Source: CAVSRC01 sp963781775
GTDB taxonomy: Bacteria; Pseudomonadota; Alphaproteobacteria; Rhizobiales; Kaistiaceae
Assembly (NCBI GenBank): GCA_963781775.1
Contig: CAWAHE010000019.1
Span: 1-64,000 of the forward strand
Length of the DNA stretch: 64,000 nucleotides
Direction: 5' to 3'
Position 1 is the first letter of the stretch, and each line of letters begins with the position of its first letter. Position numbers and translations under genes: made by a program. Below, piece by piece: positions 44,356 to 54,567 of the stretch. Below the pieces are notes generated by a model that saw only the letters and a list, made by a program, of their open reading frames with translations, was not told the origin of the DNA and ran no database searches.

Positions 44356-45606
44356 ATGTACGAAAAAGGCATTGTCATCGTCGGCGGCGGCCATGGCGGC
44401 TCGCAGATCGCGGCCAGCTTGCGCGCCGATGGATATGACGGCGCGCTGACGCTGGTGACCGCGGAAAGCGACGTACCCTATCAGCGGCCGCCGCTGTCCA
44501 AGGCGTTCCTCAAGGATCCCGCCCACGACCTGTTGCCGCTCCGGCCGGAATCCTTCTACGCCAAGAACGCCATCGACCTCCGCCTTGGCGCCGAGGTTGT
44601 GTCCATCGACCGCGCCGCGTCCAGTGTCGTCCTCGCCGATGGCGGACGCATCGCCTTCGATCGCCTGGCGCTCGCCACCGGCGCCACGCCGCGCCTGCCG
44701 CCGATTGCGGGTGCGAACCTGGTGGGGGTCTATACGCTCCGCCATGCCGACGATGCGCGTTCGCTGCGCGCCGCGTTGCACGCAGCACATGACGTGGTGG
44801 TCGTCGGTGGCGGTTTCATCGGCCTCGAGATCGCCGCCACCGCACGGCTCCTCGGCAAGACCGTCACCGTGCTCGAGGCGGCCGACCGGCTGATGGGTCG
44901 GGTCGTCGCGCCGGAAATCTCCCGTCACTTCCTGGCGCTCCATCGCGGCTGGGGCAGCGACGTTCGCTTGCAGACGCCCGTCGGCGGCATCGTCGGCGAG
45001 GGGGGTACTGTCGTCGCCGTGGAGACCGCCGCTGGCGACCGCATACCGGCGGACATCTGCGTCGTCGGCATCGGCGTCACGCCCAATGTCGAACTGGCCG
45101 CCGCTATCGGCGCCACCATCGACACGGGCAAGACCGGCGGCATCCTCGTCAACGACGTCATGGAGACCAGCGTGCCCGGCGTGCTTGCCGTCGGCGATTG
45201 CGTGTCGTTCGATCATTGGGAACTGAAACGCCGCGTGCGGCTCGAGTCGGTGCAAAACGCCGTCGATCAGGCGAAGACACTCGCCGCGGCGCTGGTCGGC
45301 AAGGGCGAGCCCTACCGCGCCGTGCCGTGGTTCTGGTCGGACCAGGGCGACGTGAAGCTGCAGATGGTCGGCCTTTCCGGCGACGCGACCGAGAGCCATC
45401 TGCGCGGCAATCCCGACGACGGCAGCTTCTCCGTCTTCCACTATGCCGGCGCACGGCTGGTCGCCATCAACTCGGTCAATCGCGCCGCCGACCATGTTCT
45501 CGGCCGCCGCATGATCGGCGCCGGCCTCTCGCCGCCGCCGCAAAGCGTCGCCGATCCTTCCGTTGACTTGAAAGCGCTGCTCGCCGCGCACGCGCCGGCC
45601 GGGTAG
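44356..45606 (+). CDS. FAD-dependent pyridine nucleotide oxidoreductase (ferredoxin/rubredoxin reductase family)
   Basis: 416 aa from ATG 44356 behind AAGAAGG. FAD site GGGHGGSQ (about 9-16), the PYQRPPLSKAFLK motif, NAD(P) site VVGGGFIGLE (about 152-161), and the second FAD motif SVPGVLAVGDC (about 274-284). The C-terminal domain fits BphA4/ThcD-type reductases that supply electrons to a [2Fe-2S] ferredoxin for a cytochrome P450 or dioxygenase. No ferredoxin or oxygenase gene is adjacent, so the partner is elsewhere or it serves the neighbouring iron-uptake genes, which is inference. Confidence 0.9.
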   Translation: MYEKGIVIVGGGHGGSQIAASLRADGYDGALTLVTAESDVPYQRPPLSKAFLKDPAHDLLPLRPESFYAKNAIDLRLGAEVVSIDRAASSVVLADGGRIAFDRLALATGATPRLPPIAGANLVGVYTLRHADDARSLRAALHAAHDVVVVGGGFIGLEIAATARLLGKTVTVLEAADRLMGRVVAPEISRHFLALHRGWGSDVRLQTPVGGIVGEGGTVVAVETAAGDRIPADICVVGIGVTPNVELAAAIGATIDTGKTGGILVNDVMETSVPGVLAVGDCVSFDHWELKRRVRLESVQNAVDQAKTLAAALVGKGEPYRAVPWFWSDQGDVKLQMVGLSGDATESHLRGNPDDGSFSVFHYAGARLVAINSVNRAADHVLGRRMIGAGLSPPPQSVADPSVDLKALLAAHAPAG

Positions 45607-45645
45607 GGCGGTCCCGACCCACCCGCAAACGCAAGAGGACCGGGC

Positions 45646-46977
45646 ATGGATCGCAAGGCAACCGGCTCCGGCGACAAGCTCAACCTCGCTGAGGTCGTCG
45701 CGATCGGCATCGGCGGCATGGTCGGCGGCGGCATCTTTGCGGTGCTCGGCCTCGCCATCCAAACGGCCGGACACGCCGTTGCGGTCGCCATGGGCCTTGG
45801 CGGCGTCCTCGCGCTGCTCACCGGGATTTCCTACGCCCATCTCGGTCTCGCCTTTCACGACGATGGCGGCAGCTTCACCTACGTCGAGCATGCCTTCGAC
45901 AATACTGCGGTCGCCGGCGTCGCCGGCTGGCTGCTGGTTGCGGGCTATGTCGGGACGCTGGCGCTCTACGCGACCACGTTCGGCGCCTACGGAGCGGCGC
46001 TGGTTGCGAATGACGGCGGTCCGGCGTGGCTGGCGCCGGGGTTGGCGATTTTGGTCGTGGCGGCTTTTCTCGGTATCAACCTGTTCGGCGCGAGGACATC
46101 GGGTCGGGTCGAACTGGTGATCGTTGCCGCCAAGGTCGCGATCCTGGCCCTGTTCGCGGTCGCTGGCGTGGTGACGGTGAAGGCCGATCATATGCTGCCG
46201 GTGTTCAACCAGGGCCTTGCCGCACCGCTGGTGGCGGCCGGACTGATCTTCGTCGCCTATGAAGGCTTCGAACTGATCCCCAATGCCGTTCAGGAGATGC
46301 GCAATCCGCGGACCGACCTCAAGCGCGGGCTGATCCTGGCAATCGTGATCACCTCGGCGATCTACGTGATCGTCAGCCTCGTCGCGCTCGGTAACCTCTC
46401 GCCGGACCAGGTCGAGCATGACAGCGAGTATGTGCTCGCCGTCGCGGCGCGGCCGACGCTCGGCGATTTCGGATTCGTGCTGATCGGCATCGCGGCGCTC
46501 ATGTCGACCGCCTCGGCGATCAACGCGACGCTGTTCGGCGCCGCTCGCCTTGCCATGGTCATGGCGGCGGAGCATGCGCTGCCGCGGGCGTTCTCGCTTC
46601 GCGAGCGCACCCGCGATGTCCCCTGGGTGTCGCTGGTGGTCCTCTCGGCGATGACCTCCGTGTTTCTGCTGCTGGCGGACCTGACGGTGATCTCGTCTTT
46701 TGCGAGCGCGGTGTTCCTCGCCATTTTCACCGCCGTGAATTTGTCGGCCTGGAAGTTGCGCGCCCGCGTCGGCATCAATGCCGCCGTGCCGCTCTGCGGT
46801 GCGCTGTTCTCGGCGGCGGCGTTGCTCACGCTCCTCTGGTACACGTGGCAAATCGACCGCACGAGCCTTGCGTGGATCGTCGGCTTCTCCGCCGCCGCGG
46901 TCGGGCTTGAGACCCTGGTCGTGGTGTATCGCGGGCGGCGTCCTCAGGCCGCGAAAGCCAGGCGGCCCGCCGTTTGA
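45646..46977 (+). CDS. APC-family amino acid permease
   Basis: 443 aa with about 12 transmembrane segments. The first helix has GIGGMVGGGIFAVLG, the APC substrate-binding GxGG pattern, and later EGFELIPNAVQEM in helix 6 and DHMLPVFNQGL. These place it in the amino acid-polyamine-organocation family. Substrate is unknown. It follows the flavoprotein gene by 39 bases (GAGGACCGG site) and may be cotranscribed with it. The last helix ends just before a 150-base gap to the cupredoxin gene. Confidence 0.88.
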   Translation: MDRKATGSGDKLNLAEVVAIGIGGMVGGGIFAVLGLAIQTAGHAVAVAMGLGGVLALLTGISYAHLGLAFHDDGGSFTYVEHAFDNTAVAGVAGWLLVAGYVGTLALYATTFGAYGAALVANDGGPAWLAPGLAILVVAAFLGINLFGARTSGRVELVIVAAKVAILALFAVAGVVTVKADHMLPVFNQGLAAPLVAAGLIFVAYEGFELIPNAVQEMRNPRTDLKRGLILAIVITSAIYVIVSLVALGNLSPDQVEHDSEYVLAVAARPTLGDFGFVLIGIAALMSTASAINATLFGAARLAMVMAAEHALPRAFSLRERTRDVPWVSLVVLSAMTSVFLLLADLTVISSFASAVFLAIFTAVNLSAWKLRARVGINAAVPLCGALFSAAALLTLLWYTWQIDRTSLAWIVGFSAAAVGLETLVVVYRGRRPQAAKARRPAV

Positions 46978-47129
46978 TCTGCCGCAACGCGGGCGTTTGC
47001 CGACGATCCGATGATGCAAGTGTTCACCGCCTGCGATTGCGGCACCGTCCACGATATTCGGGTCAACCGGATGGGGCGACGGTCGGCGCGCGTGGCTCGC
47101 TCCCGGTGCCATACCGAAGGAGAAGAAGA

Positions 47130-47627
47130 ATGACTGCAATATTGAAGCGCGCCTCACTGGCGCTCGCGGCAACGCTGGTGCTGAGCGCGATGTCAGGAGC
47201 GGCGCAGGCCGCTACAACCGTCAAGGTGTCCCTGTGGGACAAGGGCGCCGACATGCAGATGGCAACCGGGCTCGCCTATGCGACGCCGGGTCTCGACATG
47301 TCGAAGGCGACCATGGGCATCAAGGCGGCGCCCGCCACCGCCAAGGCCGGCGTGGTGACGTTCAAGGTCACCAACGATTCCAAGGATACGATCCACGAGA
47401 TGATCGTCATGTATCTCGCCGATCCCACCAAGCCGCTCCCGTATATCGATGCGGAAAACCGGGTCGATGAGGACAAGGCGGGCGACAAGGGCGAGGTCTC
47501 CGAACTCGATCCCGGCAAGTCGGGATCGCTGACCGTCGACCTTCAGCCTGGGACGTATCTGCTGATCTGCAACGTGCCCGGCCACTTCGCCGCCGGCATG
47601 TGGACGAAGTTCGAAGTCACCAAGTAA
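47130..47627 (+). CDS. Periplasmic cupredoxin (plastocyanin/azurin-like)
   Basis: 165 aa from ATG 47130 behind GAAGGAGAAG. Signal peptide (SLALAATLVLSAMSGAAQA). The type 1 copper ligands are visible: His in DTIHEMIV, then CNVPGHFAAGM in the C-terminal loop (Cys, His, Met). A soluble electron carrier or copper-binding protein in the periplasm. A separate transcription unit from the FTR1 genes is likely because a hairpin and a possible promoter lie in the 234-base gap downstream. Confidence 0.88.
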   Translation: MTAILKRASLALAATLVLSAMSGAAQAATTVKVSLWDKGADMQMATGLAYATPGLDMSKATMGIKAAPATAKAGVVTFKVTNDSKDTIHEMIVMYLADPTKPLPYIDAENRVDEDKAGDKGEVSELDPGKSGSLTVDLQPGTYLLICNVPGHFAAGMWTKFEVTK

Positions 47628-47671
47628 AGGCACCGCTGGCGCGGGCCGCGCCCCTCGGGCGCCGCCCGCTG

Positions 47672-47695
47672 GCTGTTCACGGAAACGTGAACAGC
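47672..47695 (+). terminator. 10-bp hairpin with a GAAA tetraloop after the cupredoxin gene
   Basis: GCTGTTCACG (47672-47681), GAAA, CGTGAACAGC (47686-47695), a perfect stem capped by a GNRA loop. There is no U run. It probably ends or stabilises the cupredoxin transcript. Confidence 0.65.
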
Positions 47696-47758
47696 GCTCC
47701 TCGACGGCCATCGGACGTGTCGCGTATCGACTTCAACAGGTTACCGGCGGCATCGGTA

Positions 47759-47775
47759 ATTAGAATAAGTCCAAA
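47759..47775. promoter_or_regulatory. Irr-like iron control element candidate
   Basis: ATTAGAATAAGTCCAAA resembles the rhizobial Irr box (TTTAGAA-N3-TTCTAAA) with a good left half and a weaker right half. It lies 87 bases ahead of the cupredoxin/FTR1 start. Iron control of an FTR1 permease is expected, but the match is from memory. Confidence 0.35.
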
Positions 47776-47861
47776 GGGTTATGCAGGGCAGTTATGACCC
47801 CAACAAAGGTTGCGTGACGGCGGCTACCGCCTGTAGACACTCGCCCGGACGACATAGAGAG

Positions 47862-48209
47862 ATGAAGATGCGCTGGGTTGAAAGAGCCGCCGGGTTGGCG
47901 GTCGTGGCATCGTTCGTGCTGGCAATCGCGCCGGCGGCGGCCGCCGATGTCGAGGCGTCCGTCGTGCTCAAGGAACACGTCTTCGATCCGATGGAGATCA
48001 AGGTGCCCGCCGGCGCACAGGTGGAGCTAACCGTGGTCAATCAGGACCCGACGCCGGAAGAGTTCGAGTCGGCCGATCTCGGCGTGGAGAAGGTCATCCC
48101 GGGCAATGCCAGCGGCAAGGTCCGGTTTGGTCCGCTCGAGAAGGGCACATATCTGTTTATCGGCGAATTCAACCAGCGGACCGCGCGCGGCGTGGTCACA
48201 GTGGAGTAG
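47862..48209 (+). CDS. Cupredoxin-domain periplasmic protein of the FTR1 system (FtrB/EfeO-N-like)
   Basis: 115 aa with signal peptide (VERAAGLAVVASFVLAIAPAAAA). The fold is a cupredoxin_1 domain (VVLKEHVFDPMEIKVPAGAQ, PLEKGTYLFIGEFNQRTARG) but the usual Cys-x-x-x-His copper loop is replaced by GEF and acidic residues, as in FtrB and the EfeO N-domain that bind iron or copper. An alternative start is the ATG two codons later. The stop is 3 bases before the FTR1 gene, so they are cotranscribed. Confidence 0.82.
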   Translation: MKMRWVERAAGLAVVASFVLAIAPAAAADVEASVVLKEHVFDPMEIKVPAGAQVELTVVNQDPTPEEFESADLGVEKVIPGNASGKVRFGPLEKGTYLFIGEFNQRTARGVVTVE

Positions 48210-48212
48210 GGC

Positions 48213-49040
48213 TTGCTCCCCGCATTCGTCATTGTCCTGCGCGAGGTCATCGAGGCCGGTCTCATCATCGGCATCGTGCTCGCCGCCACGCGCGGCGTGG
48301 CGCAGCGTGGCTGGTGGATCGCCCTCGGAGTCGGCGCTGGCGTAGTCGGTGCGGGCATTGTCGGGTTTTTCGCCGGCGCGATCTCGACCTTCTTCGATGG
48401 TTACGGGCAGGAGGTGTTCAACGCGGCCATCCTGCTCACGGCGGTGGTCATGCTTGCCTGGCACAATGCCTGGATGGCGAAGCATGGCCGCGAGCTTGCC
48501 TCGGAGGTGAAGGGCGTCGGCCAGGCGGTGGCGGATGGCAGCCGTCCGCTGATCGCGCTGGCGGTGGTGTGCGGCGTCGCGGTCATGCGCGAAGGGTCGG
48601 AGGTGGTCCTCTTCCTCTACGGCATCGTTCTGTCCGGGTCGTCGGGTTCGGCGCTGCTGACTGGCGGCCTTCTTGGCGTTGCCGCGGGTGCGGTGGTTAC
48701 CGGCCTGTCCTATCTCGGCCTGCTCGCCATTCCGCAGCGCCTGATCTTCACGGTCACCGGCTGGCTGATCACGCTGGTTGCCGCCGGCATGGCCGCCCAG
48801 GCGGTGTTCTATCTCAACGCCGCCGACGTGCTGACCGTCCTCAACCGGGCGCTCTGGGATACGTCCGGCATCCTGTCCCAGTCGAGCATCCCCGGCATCG
48901 TGCTGCACACGCTCATCGGCTATGTCGAGAAGCCGACCGGCATGCAGATCATCGCCTATGTTGCGACGATCGCCGCGATGTTCGGCCTGATGCGCTATGT
49001 GCGCAATTCCGGGCGCAAGCCGATCACCGCCGGAGCCTAA
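48213..49040 (+). CDS. FTR1-family iron permease (EfeU/FtrC-like)
   Basis: 275 aa with seven transmembrane helices. Two REXXE iron-binding motifs are present, R10-E11-V12-I13-E14 and R126-E127-G128-S129-E130, as required for FTR1 transport. TTG start at 48213 with GGAG about ten bases ahead. It imports Fe(III) generated by an oxidising partner. In FtrABCD the companions are a P19 protein, a cupredoxin, this permease and a ferredoxin; here only the cupredoxin is adjacent, with a second cupredoxin slightly upstream and no FtrD. Confidence 0.9.
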   Translation: MLPAFVIVLREVIEAGLIIGIVLAATRGVAQRGWWIALGVGAGVVGAGIVGFFAGAISTFFDGYGQEVFNAAILLTAVVMLAWHNAWMAKHGRELASEVKGVGQAVADGSRPLIALAVVCGVAVMREGSEVVLFLYGIVLSGSSGSALLTGGLLGVAAGAVVTGLSYLGLLAIPQRLIFTVTGWLITLVAAGMAAQAVFYLNAADVLTVLNRALWDTSGILSQSSIPGIVLHTLIGYVEKPTGMQIIAYVATIAAMFGLMRYVRNSGRKPITAGA

Positions 49041-49144
49041 ACTCGGGTCCGCGTTGCAGTCGGGGCGGCCTTCGACTACATAGGCGCCAACTCTCCCATC
49101 ATCTGGTTTCGAGTGCCCGCAAGGGGCCCCAAGCGGAGTGCGGA

Positions 49145-50800
<1,656 letters not shown>

Positions 50801-50806
50801 GACCGG

Positions 50807-51421
50807 CTATGTCGTGTAGCTGATCGCGGCGTAGTATTGCTGAGCGTAGCCGGCGATCAGATTTGCCTTGTCCAGACCGTTAATGATGCGGCGTGCATGC
50901 ACCCAATCGGAGGCTGTTTTGCTGAAATAGTCCGACAGCTCCTTGCCGGTAAATGTGCCGTTTATCATCCCGTAGAACATCACTTTGGTCGCGACTGGCA
51001 GTTCCATCGCACGGTCGGGGTTCTTAACCAAATCGACTCCGGTAGCGTTCGACATTGCAGCGTAGTTGCTCTTCCATGTGAGCTGCACAAAGCCGCGGCC
51101 ACAATATTTGACGCCGTCGCCTGGTGTGGTGTTGCCGTATTTGATCGCGGTCTGCGGTCTATCGCCCTCGACGTCGTAGAGCTTGCGAAAGCGCGCGGCG
51201 GTGCCGTACTCGTGGATGGGCTGAATTGTGCGATCGGTCTCGTGATGCGTGGTACCCAGCATATACGCCAGCCATCGGTCGTCTTCGTTGGCGTGGCCGC
51301 TCTCCCATTCATCGAGAATTGTCGTTAGTCCGTTAACCTGGGAGGACTTTAGCGAGCCCCCCATAAGGTCCTGTCGAACGCGCTGGAAAAAGAATTCCCG
51401 GTTGATACGTGACGTCGCCAT
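50807..51421 (-). CDS. GH19-family chitinase/lysozyme-like hydrolase
   Basis: 204 aa, no signal peptide. The GH19 motif CGRGFVQLTWKSNY (about 107-120) and the catalytic glutamates in HHETDRTIQP (Glu61) and HEYGT (Glu71) can be seen. Family members cut chitin or peptidoglycan; absence of a signal and the size resemble prophage endolysin-like forms or T6SS effectors, but no phage, holin or T6SS gene is near. It is convergent with ettA (6-base gap) and divergent from tam. Confidence 0.8.
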   Translation of the reverse strand: MATSRINREFFFQRVRQDLMGGSLKSSQVNGLTTILDEWESGHANEDDRWLAYMLGTTHHETDRTIQPIHEYGTAARFRKLYDVEGDRPQTAIKYGNTTPGDGVKYCGRGFVQLTWKSNYAAMSNATGVDLVKNPDRAMELPVATKVMFYGMINGTFTGKELSDYFSKTASDWVHARRIINGLDKANLIAGYAQQYYAAISYTT

Positions 51422-51558
51422 CGGTCATTGCCTCCGTTTCAAGACAATCCAAGCCGTGTCCGAGTTCCCGAGTTTGCAGGGCTACGCCGCTGCCCCGTTG
51501 CGTGCGAGCATAGCGTTATCCGATGCCACCCGCCATGCGCCAGAGATCTAGACACACC

Positions 51559-52337
51559 ATGTCCTCCCCCTGGTCCCCGACCCAATATCTGAAGTTCGAA
51601 GACGAGCGTACGCGGCCGGCGCGCGATCTGCTGACGATGGTCCCGCTGGCCACTGTCCGCCGCGCGGTCGATATCGGCTGCGGGCCGGGCAACTCGACCG
51701 AGCTGCTGGCCGAGCGCTATCCCGATGCCGAGATCACCGGCCTCGACTCGTCCGCGGAGATGCTGGAGGCGGCGCGCAAGCGCCTGCCGAAGGTGACCTT
51801 CGTGGAGGCGGATGTCGCGACGTGGCAGCCGCAGGCCGACACCGATCTTCTCTACGCCAACGCCACCTTCCAGTGGGTGCCGGATCATCCCGCCGTGCTG
51901 CAAGTCGCCTGTTCGATGCGCTGCCGGCCGGCGGCGTGCTCGCCGTGCAGATGCCGGACAATGTCGCGACGGAGCCGTCGCACACGCTGATGCGCGCCGT
52001 CGCGTCGGAATCGCCCTGGGCGCCGAAGTTCCGCGTCCCGATCGCGCGCGAACCGCTCGGCACGCCGTCCGACTATTACAATCTGCTTCAGCCAGCGGCG
52101 TCGCGCATCGACATCTGGCACACGCTCTACAATCATCCGCTGGCGGGCGCGGCGGCGATTGTCGAGATGATCCGCTCCACCGGCCTTCGTCCGTATCTCG
52201 CCCGCCTCGATGAAAGCGAACAGGGCGCGTATCTCGCGCGTTACCAGACGAAGCTCGCGGAGGCTTATCCGCCGCTTGCCGACGGACGCGTTCTCTATCG
52301 TTTTCCGCGCCTGTTTATCGTCGCCGTCCGCGGCTAG
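51559..52337 (+). pseudogene. tam: Trans-aconitate 2-methyltransferase with one frameshift
   Basis: Two frames join into a normal Tam of about 259 aa. The first (from 51559) has SSPWSPTQYLKFEDERTRPA, SAM site VDIGCGPGNSTELL, GLDSSAEML and ends at WVPDHPAVLQ; the second continues RLFDALPAGGVLAVQMPDN and ends at 52337. The shift lies near 51900 (CTGCAAGTCGCC), equal to a one-base deletion. SAM motifs and C-terminal part are otherwise intact, so a sequencing error is quite possible. Tam detoxifies trans-aconitate by methylation. Confidence 0.85.
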
Positions 52338-52607
52338 CGACCCGATCATTCCTATTTCTCAGCTTTTTCGCTTCAATTGTTGATGTGCATAGTTAGCACT
52401 CTTCAGTTGTAAATCGCCATTTTAGCGCCGCAATTACATGAGATAAACGAGTCGAGCAAGAGCATTCGCGCGTTTTACAAGAGAAACGCGCAAGGAATGG
52501 TTGCGACTTCTATATAATTCTTTCTCATTTAATCTTACCGACGAGGCGTGATGCTTCGGCGAACGGAGGATTATTATTTAAAATAAACTCAAGGGGAGGA
52601 CATCGTC
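52338..52607. other. AT-rich leader upstream of the protease cassette
   Basis: This 270-base gap is clearly more AT-rich than its surroundings and holds no gene. A TATAAT-like -10 lies at 52513-52518 (no clear -35), and a strong ribosome site GGGGAGGA precedes the protease ATG at 52608. The low GC suggests a promoter region or a boundary of acquired DNA. Confidence 0.5.
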
Positions 52608-53705
52608 ATGGCATTGGAGCGAATGGATGCAGCGGCGCTGCAATCCGCGATTCAGAAGTCTGGTGAGAGCTGGCAAGCCGGGACAACGAGCGTTTCCGAG
52701 TTGCCGGATGAAGAAAAGCGGCTGAGGCTCGGCGCGGTGCCGCCTCCGGGGGTGTCTCTCGAAGCCCGCGAACAGGAGGCAACCGCCAAGCTCGCGCAGG
52801 CGATGGCGACTGCGGCGGGCGCGCCGGCGGCTTACGACCTCCGCAATGTCGGTGGCAAGAACTTCATCACCTCGATCAAGGATCAGGGCGGTTGCGGCTC
52901 GTGCGTCGCTTTCGGCAGCGCGGCGACCGTCGAGGGCACGTTCCGGGTCCAGCGCAACGACGCCGGTCTTGCCGTCGATTTCTCCGAGGCGGAGCTCTTC
53001 TACTGCATCGCGCGCGCCCAGGGCCGCAATTGTTCCAACGGCTGGTGGTGCGACAAGGGCCTCGACGCGTTCAAGACCGATGGCGTGGTCGATGAGGCCT
53101 GTTTCCCGTACGTCGCGGGGGATCGCGATTGCAGCGGCCGCTGTGCCGATTGGCAGAACCGGCTGACCAAGATCACCAACTGGCACACCATCAAGTCGAC
53201 GGCGGACATGAAGACCTGGATATCGACGCGTGGTCCGCTGTCATGCGCGTTCACCGTTTACAATGACTTCTTCTCCTACCGGAGCGGCGTCTACCGCCAT
53301 GTCAGCGGTGCGGTTGCCGGCGGTCACTGCGTCTCCGTCGTCGGCTACAACGATGCCGGCGGCTACTGGATCTGCAAGAACAGCTGGGGTTCCAACTGGG
53401 GCGATTCCGGCTTCTTCTGCATTGCCTACGGTCAGTGCGGCATCGACGCCGAGATGTGGGCGGTTGACGGCATCGTCGAGACGATGTGGCTCAACGGCCG
53501 CAGGATCATCGGCTTGTGGACCATCGACCAGAACCGCAACGCCTGGGCGTATCTCGATGGTGGCATTGGCTGGCGGCGCATCGCCTATGACAACGACAAC
53601 ATCTTCTTCGACCTCCTGGCGGTTATCAGTGCCGCCAAGCTGAGCAAGAGTCCGGTCAACGTCTATCAACAGGACGGCATCATCAAGCAGATCTACGTCC
53701 TTTAG
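52608..53705 (+). CDS. Papain-family (C1) cysteine protease with a C-terminal accessory module
   Basis: 365 aa. Residues 1-75 form a propeptide-like part with W22..T27..LP..LG42, followed by the mature enzyme: oxyanion Gln93, catalytic Cys99 (QGGCGSC), His240 (GGHCVSVVGY) and Asn258 (NSWGSNWG); many Cys suggest disulfides. Residues 295-365 form an extra module (LNGRRIIGLWTIDQNRNAWA ... QIYVL) that recurs in the next gene. No Sec signal is visible at the N terminus, so export route is unclear. First gene of a three-gene cassette ending in a papain inhibitor. Confidence 0.9.
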   Translation: MALERMDAAALQSAIQKSGESWQAGTTSVSELPDEEKRLRLGAVPPPGVSLEAREQEATAKLAQAMATAAGAPAAYDLRNVGGKNFITSIKDQGGCGSCVAFGSAATVEGTFRVQRNDAGLAVDFSEAELFYCIARAQGRNCSNGWWCDKGLDAFKTDGVVDEACFPYVAGDRDCSGRCADWQNRLTKITNWHTIKSTADMKTWISTRGPLSCAFTVYNDFFSYRSGVYRHVSGAVAGGHCVSVVGYNDAGGYWICKNSWGSNWGDSGFFCIAYGQCGIDAEMWAVDGIVETMWLNGRRIIGLWTIDQNRNAWAYLDGGIGWRRIAYDNDNIFFDLLAVISAAKLSKSPVNVYQQDGIIKQIYVL

Positions 53706-53720
53706 CCGGGAGAATCGGAG

Positions 53721-54203
53721 ATGGCAGAAAAACGTGGGAGCGCGCAAGCCGCCGGGCGGATGGCGCAATCGACAACCAGCGATGCGGCGATGCCGACTGT
53801 CGAGCCACCGTTCGCATCGCTCGAAAACAAGGGAGCAACTGCAATGACCGACTCGATGCCGACGCAAGAACCGCCGAGCGCCTCGCTCGGGGGCGAGGGC
53901 CAGGGAACCGGCGGCGCCGGCGAGGCAATGCCTACTCTGCTTCCGTCGGCCGCCGGCGTCAGCAGCAGCGGCGCTGTCGCTGCCTGGCTCAACGACAAAC
54001 GGGTGACCGCGCTCTGGGTGATCAACCAGAACCGCAACTCGTGGGCGTTCATAAGTGGCGTGGGTTGGAAGAAACTCGCCAACAATTCCGACACCGCGGT
54101 TGTGGCGCTCACCATGCTTGCCGCCCATGCCAAGCAATCGCAGACGAACTATAGCTATCGCGACGAAGCGGACGGTATGATCCACGAATCCTATGTCTGG
54201 TAG
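53721..54203 (+). CDS. Small protein sharing the protease's C-terminal module
   Basis: 160 aa, no signal peptide. Residues 1-85 are low complexity and hold a short repeated motif: MPTVEPPFASLENKG (24-38), MPTQEPPSASLGGEG (46-60) and MPTLLPS (70-76). Residues 90-160 (LNDKRVTALWVINQNRNSWA ... ESYVW) align over 71 residues with 295-365 of the upstream protease. No known family is recognised. It starts 15 bases after the protease and lies before the chagasin-like inhibitor, so all three are probably made together; it may target or present the protease, which is inference. Confidence 0.8.
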   Translation: MAEKRGSAQAAGRMAQSTTSDAAMPTVEPPFASLENKGATAMTDSMPTQEPPSASLGGEGQGTGGAGEAMPTLLPSAAGVSSSGAVAAWLNDKRVTALWVINQNRNSWAFISGVGWKKLANNSDTAVVALTMLAAHAKQSQTNYSYRDEADGMIHESYVW

Positions 54204-54212
54204 GATTTCCGA

Positions 54213-54524
54213 ATGGCTGAAGTCACGGTCACCTCCGCGCAAAACGGTGGAGCGGTGACGGTCGGGGCAGGCGACACGGTCATCGTGCGCCTGCCCGAGA
54301 ACCCGACCACCGGCTATCGCTGGCAGGTCGTCGCCGGTGGTGCTCCGCTGGGCGATGACTTCACGCCGGCGTCGAGCGGCGCCGCCGGTGCGGCCGGCGA
54401 ACGCGTGCTGCGATTCTCCGCGCCAGCCAGCGGCGTCATGACCCTCGAACTGGACTCCCGGCGCGCCTGGGAGGCCGGAGCTACGCCGCAGGCCCGTTTC
54501 ACGATCACTGTTACCGTCCGCTAG
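54213..54524 (+). CDS. Chagasin-type inhibitor of papain-like proteases (I42 family)
   Basis: 103 aa, no signal peptide. The inhibitory loop motif NPTTGY lies at 30-35, a Gly/Ala-rich second loop at 50-62 and the third loop RRAW at 83-86 (canonical RPW). All three loops of the I42 family that clamp the active site of papain-like proteases are present. It starts 10 bases after the previous gene. Function: tight binding inhibitor of the C1 protease encoded two genes upstream, protecting the producer. Confidence 0.88.
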   Translation: MAEVTVTSAQNGGAVTVGAGDTVIVRLPENPTTGYRWQVVAGGAPLGDDFTPASSGAAGAAGERVLRFSAPASGVMTLELDSRRAWEAGATPQARFTITVTVR

Positions 54525-54567
54525 CGACCTATCCTGAGCTGCCCGCGGGTTTGGCTTCGCTCCACGG

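Noticed and set aside
43795..47172. A very long minus-strand frame (over 1100 codons) across the flavoprotein and permease genes
   Set aside because: Only its last 103 codons are a gene (lipoprotein with signal and lipobox). The rest is antisense to two clear enzymes and has His/Arg/Asp-rich shadow composition.
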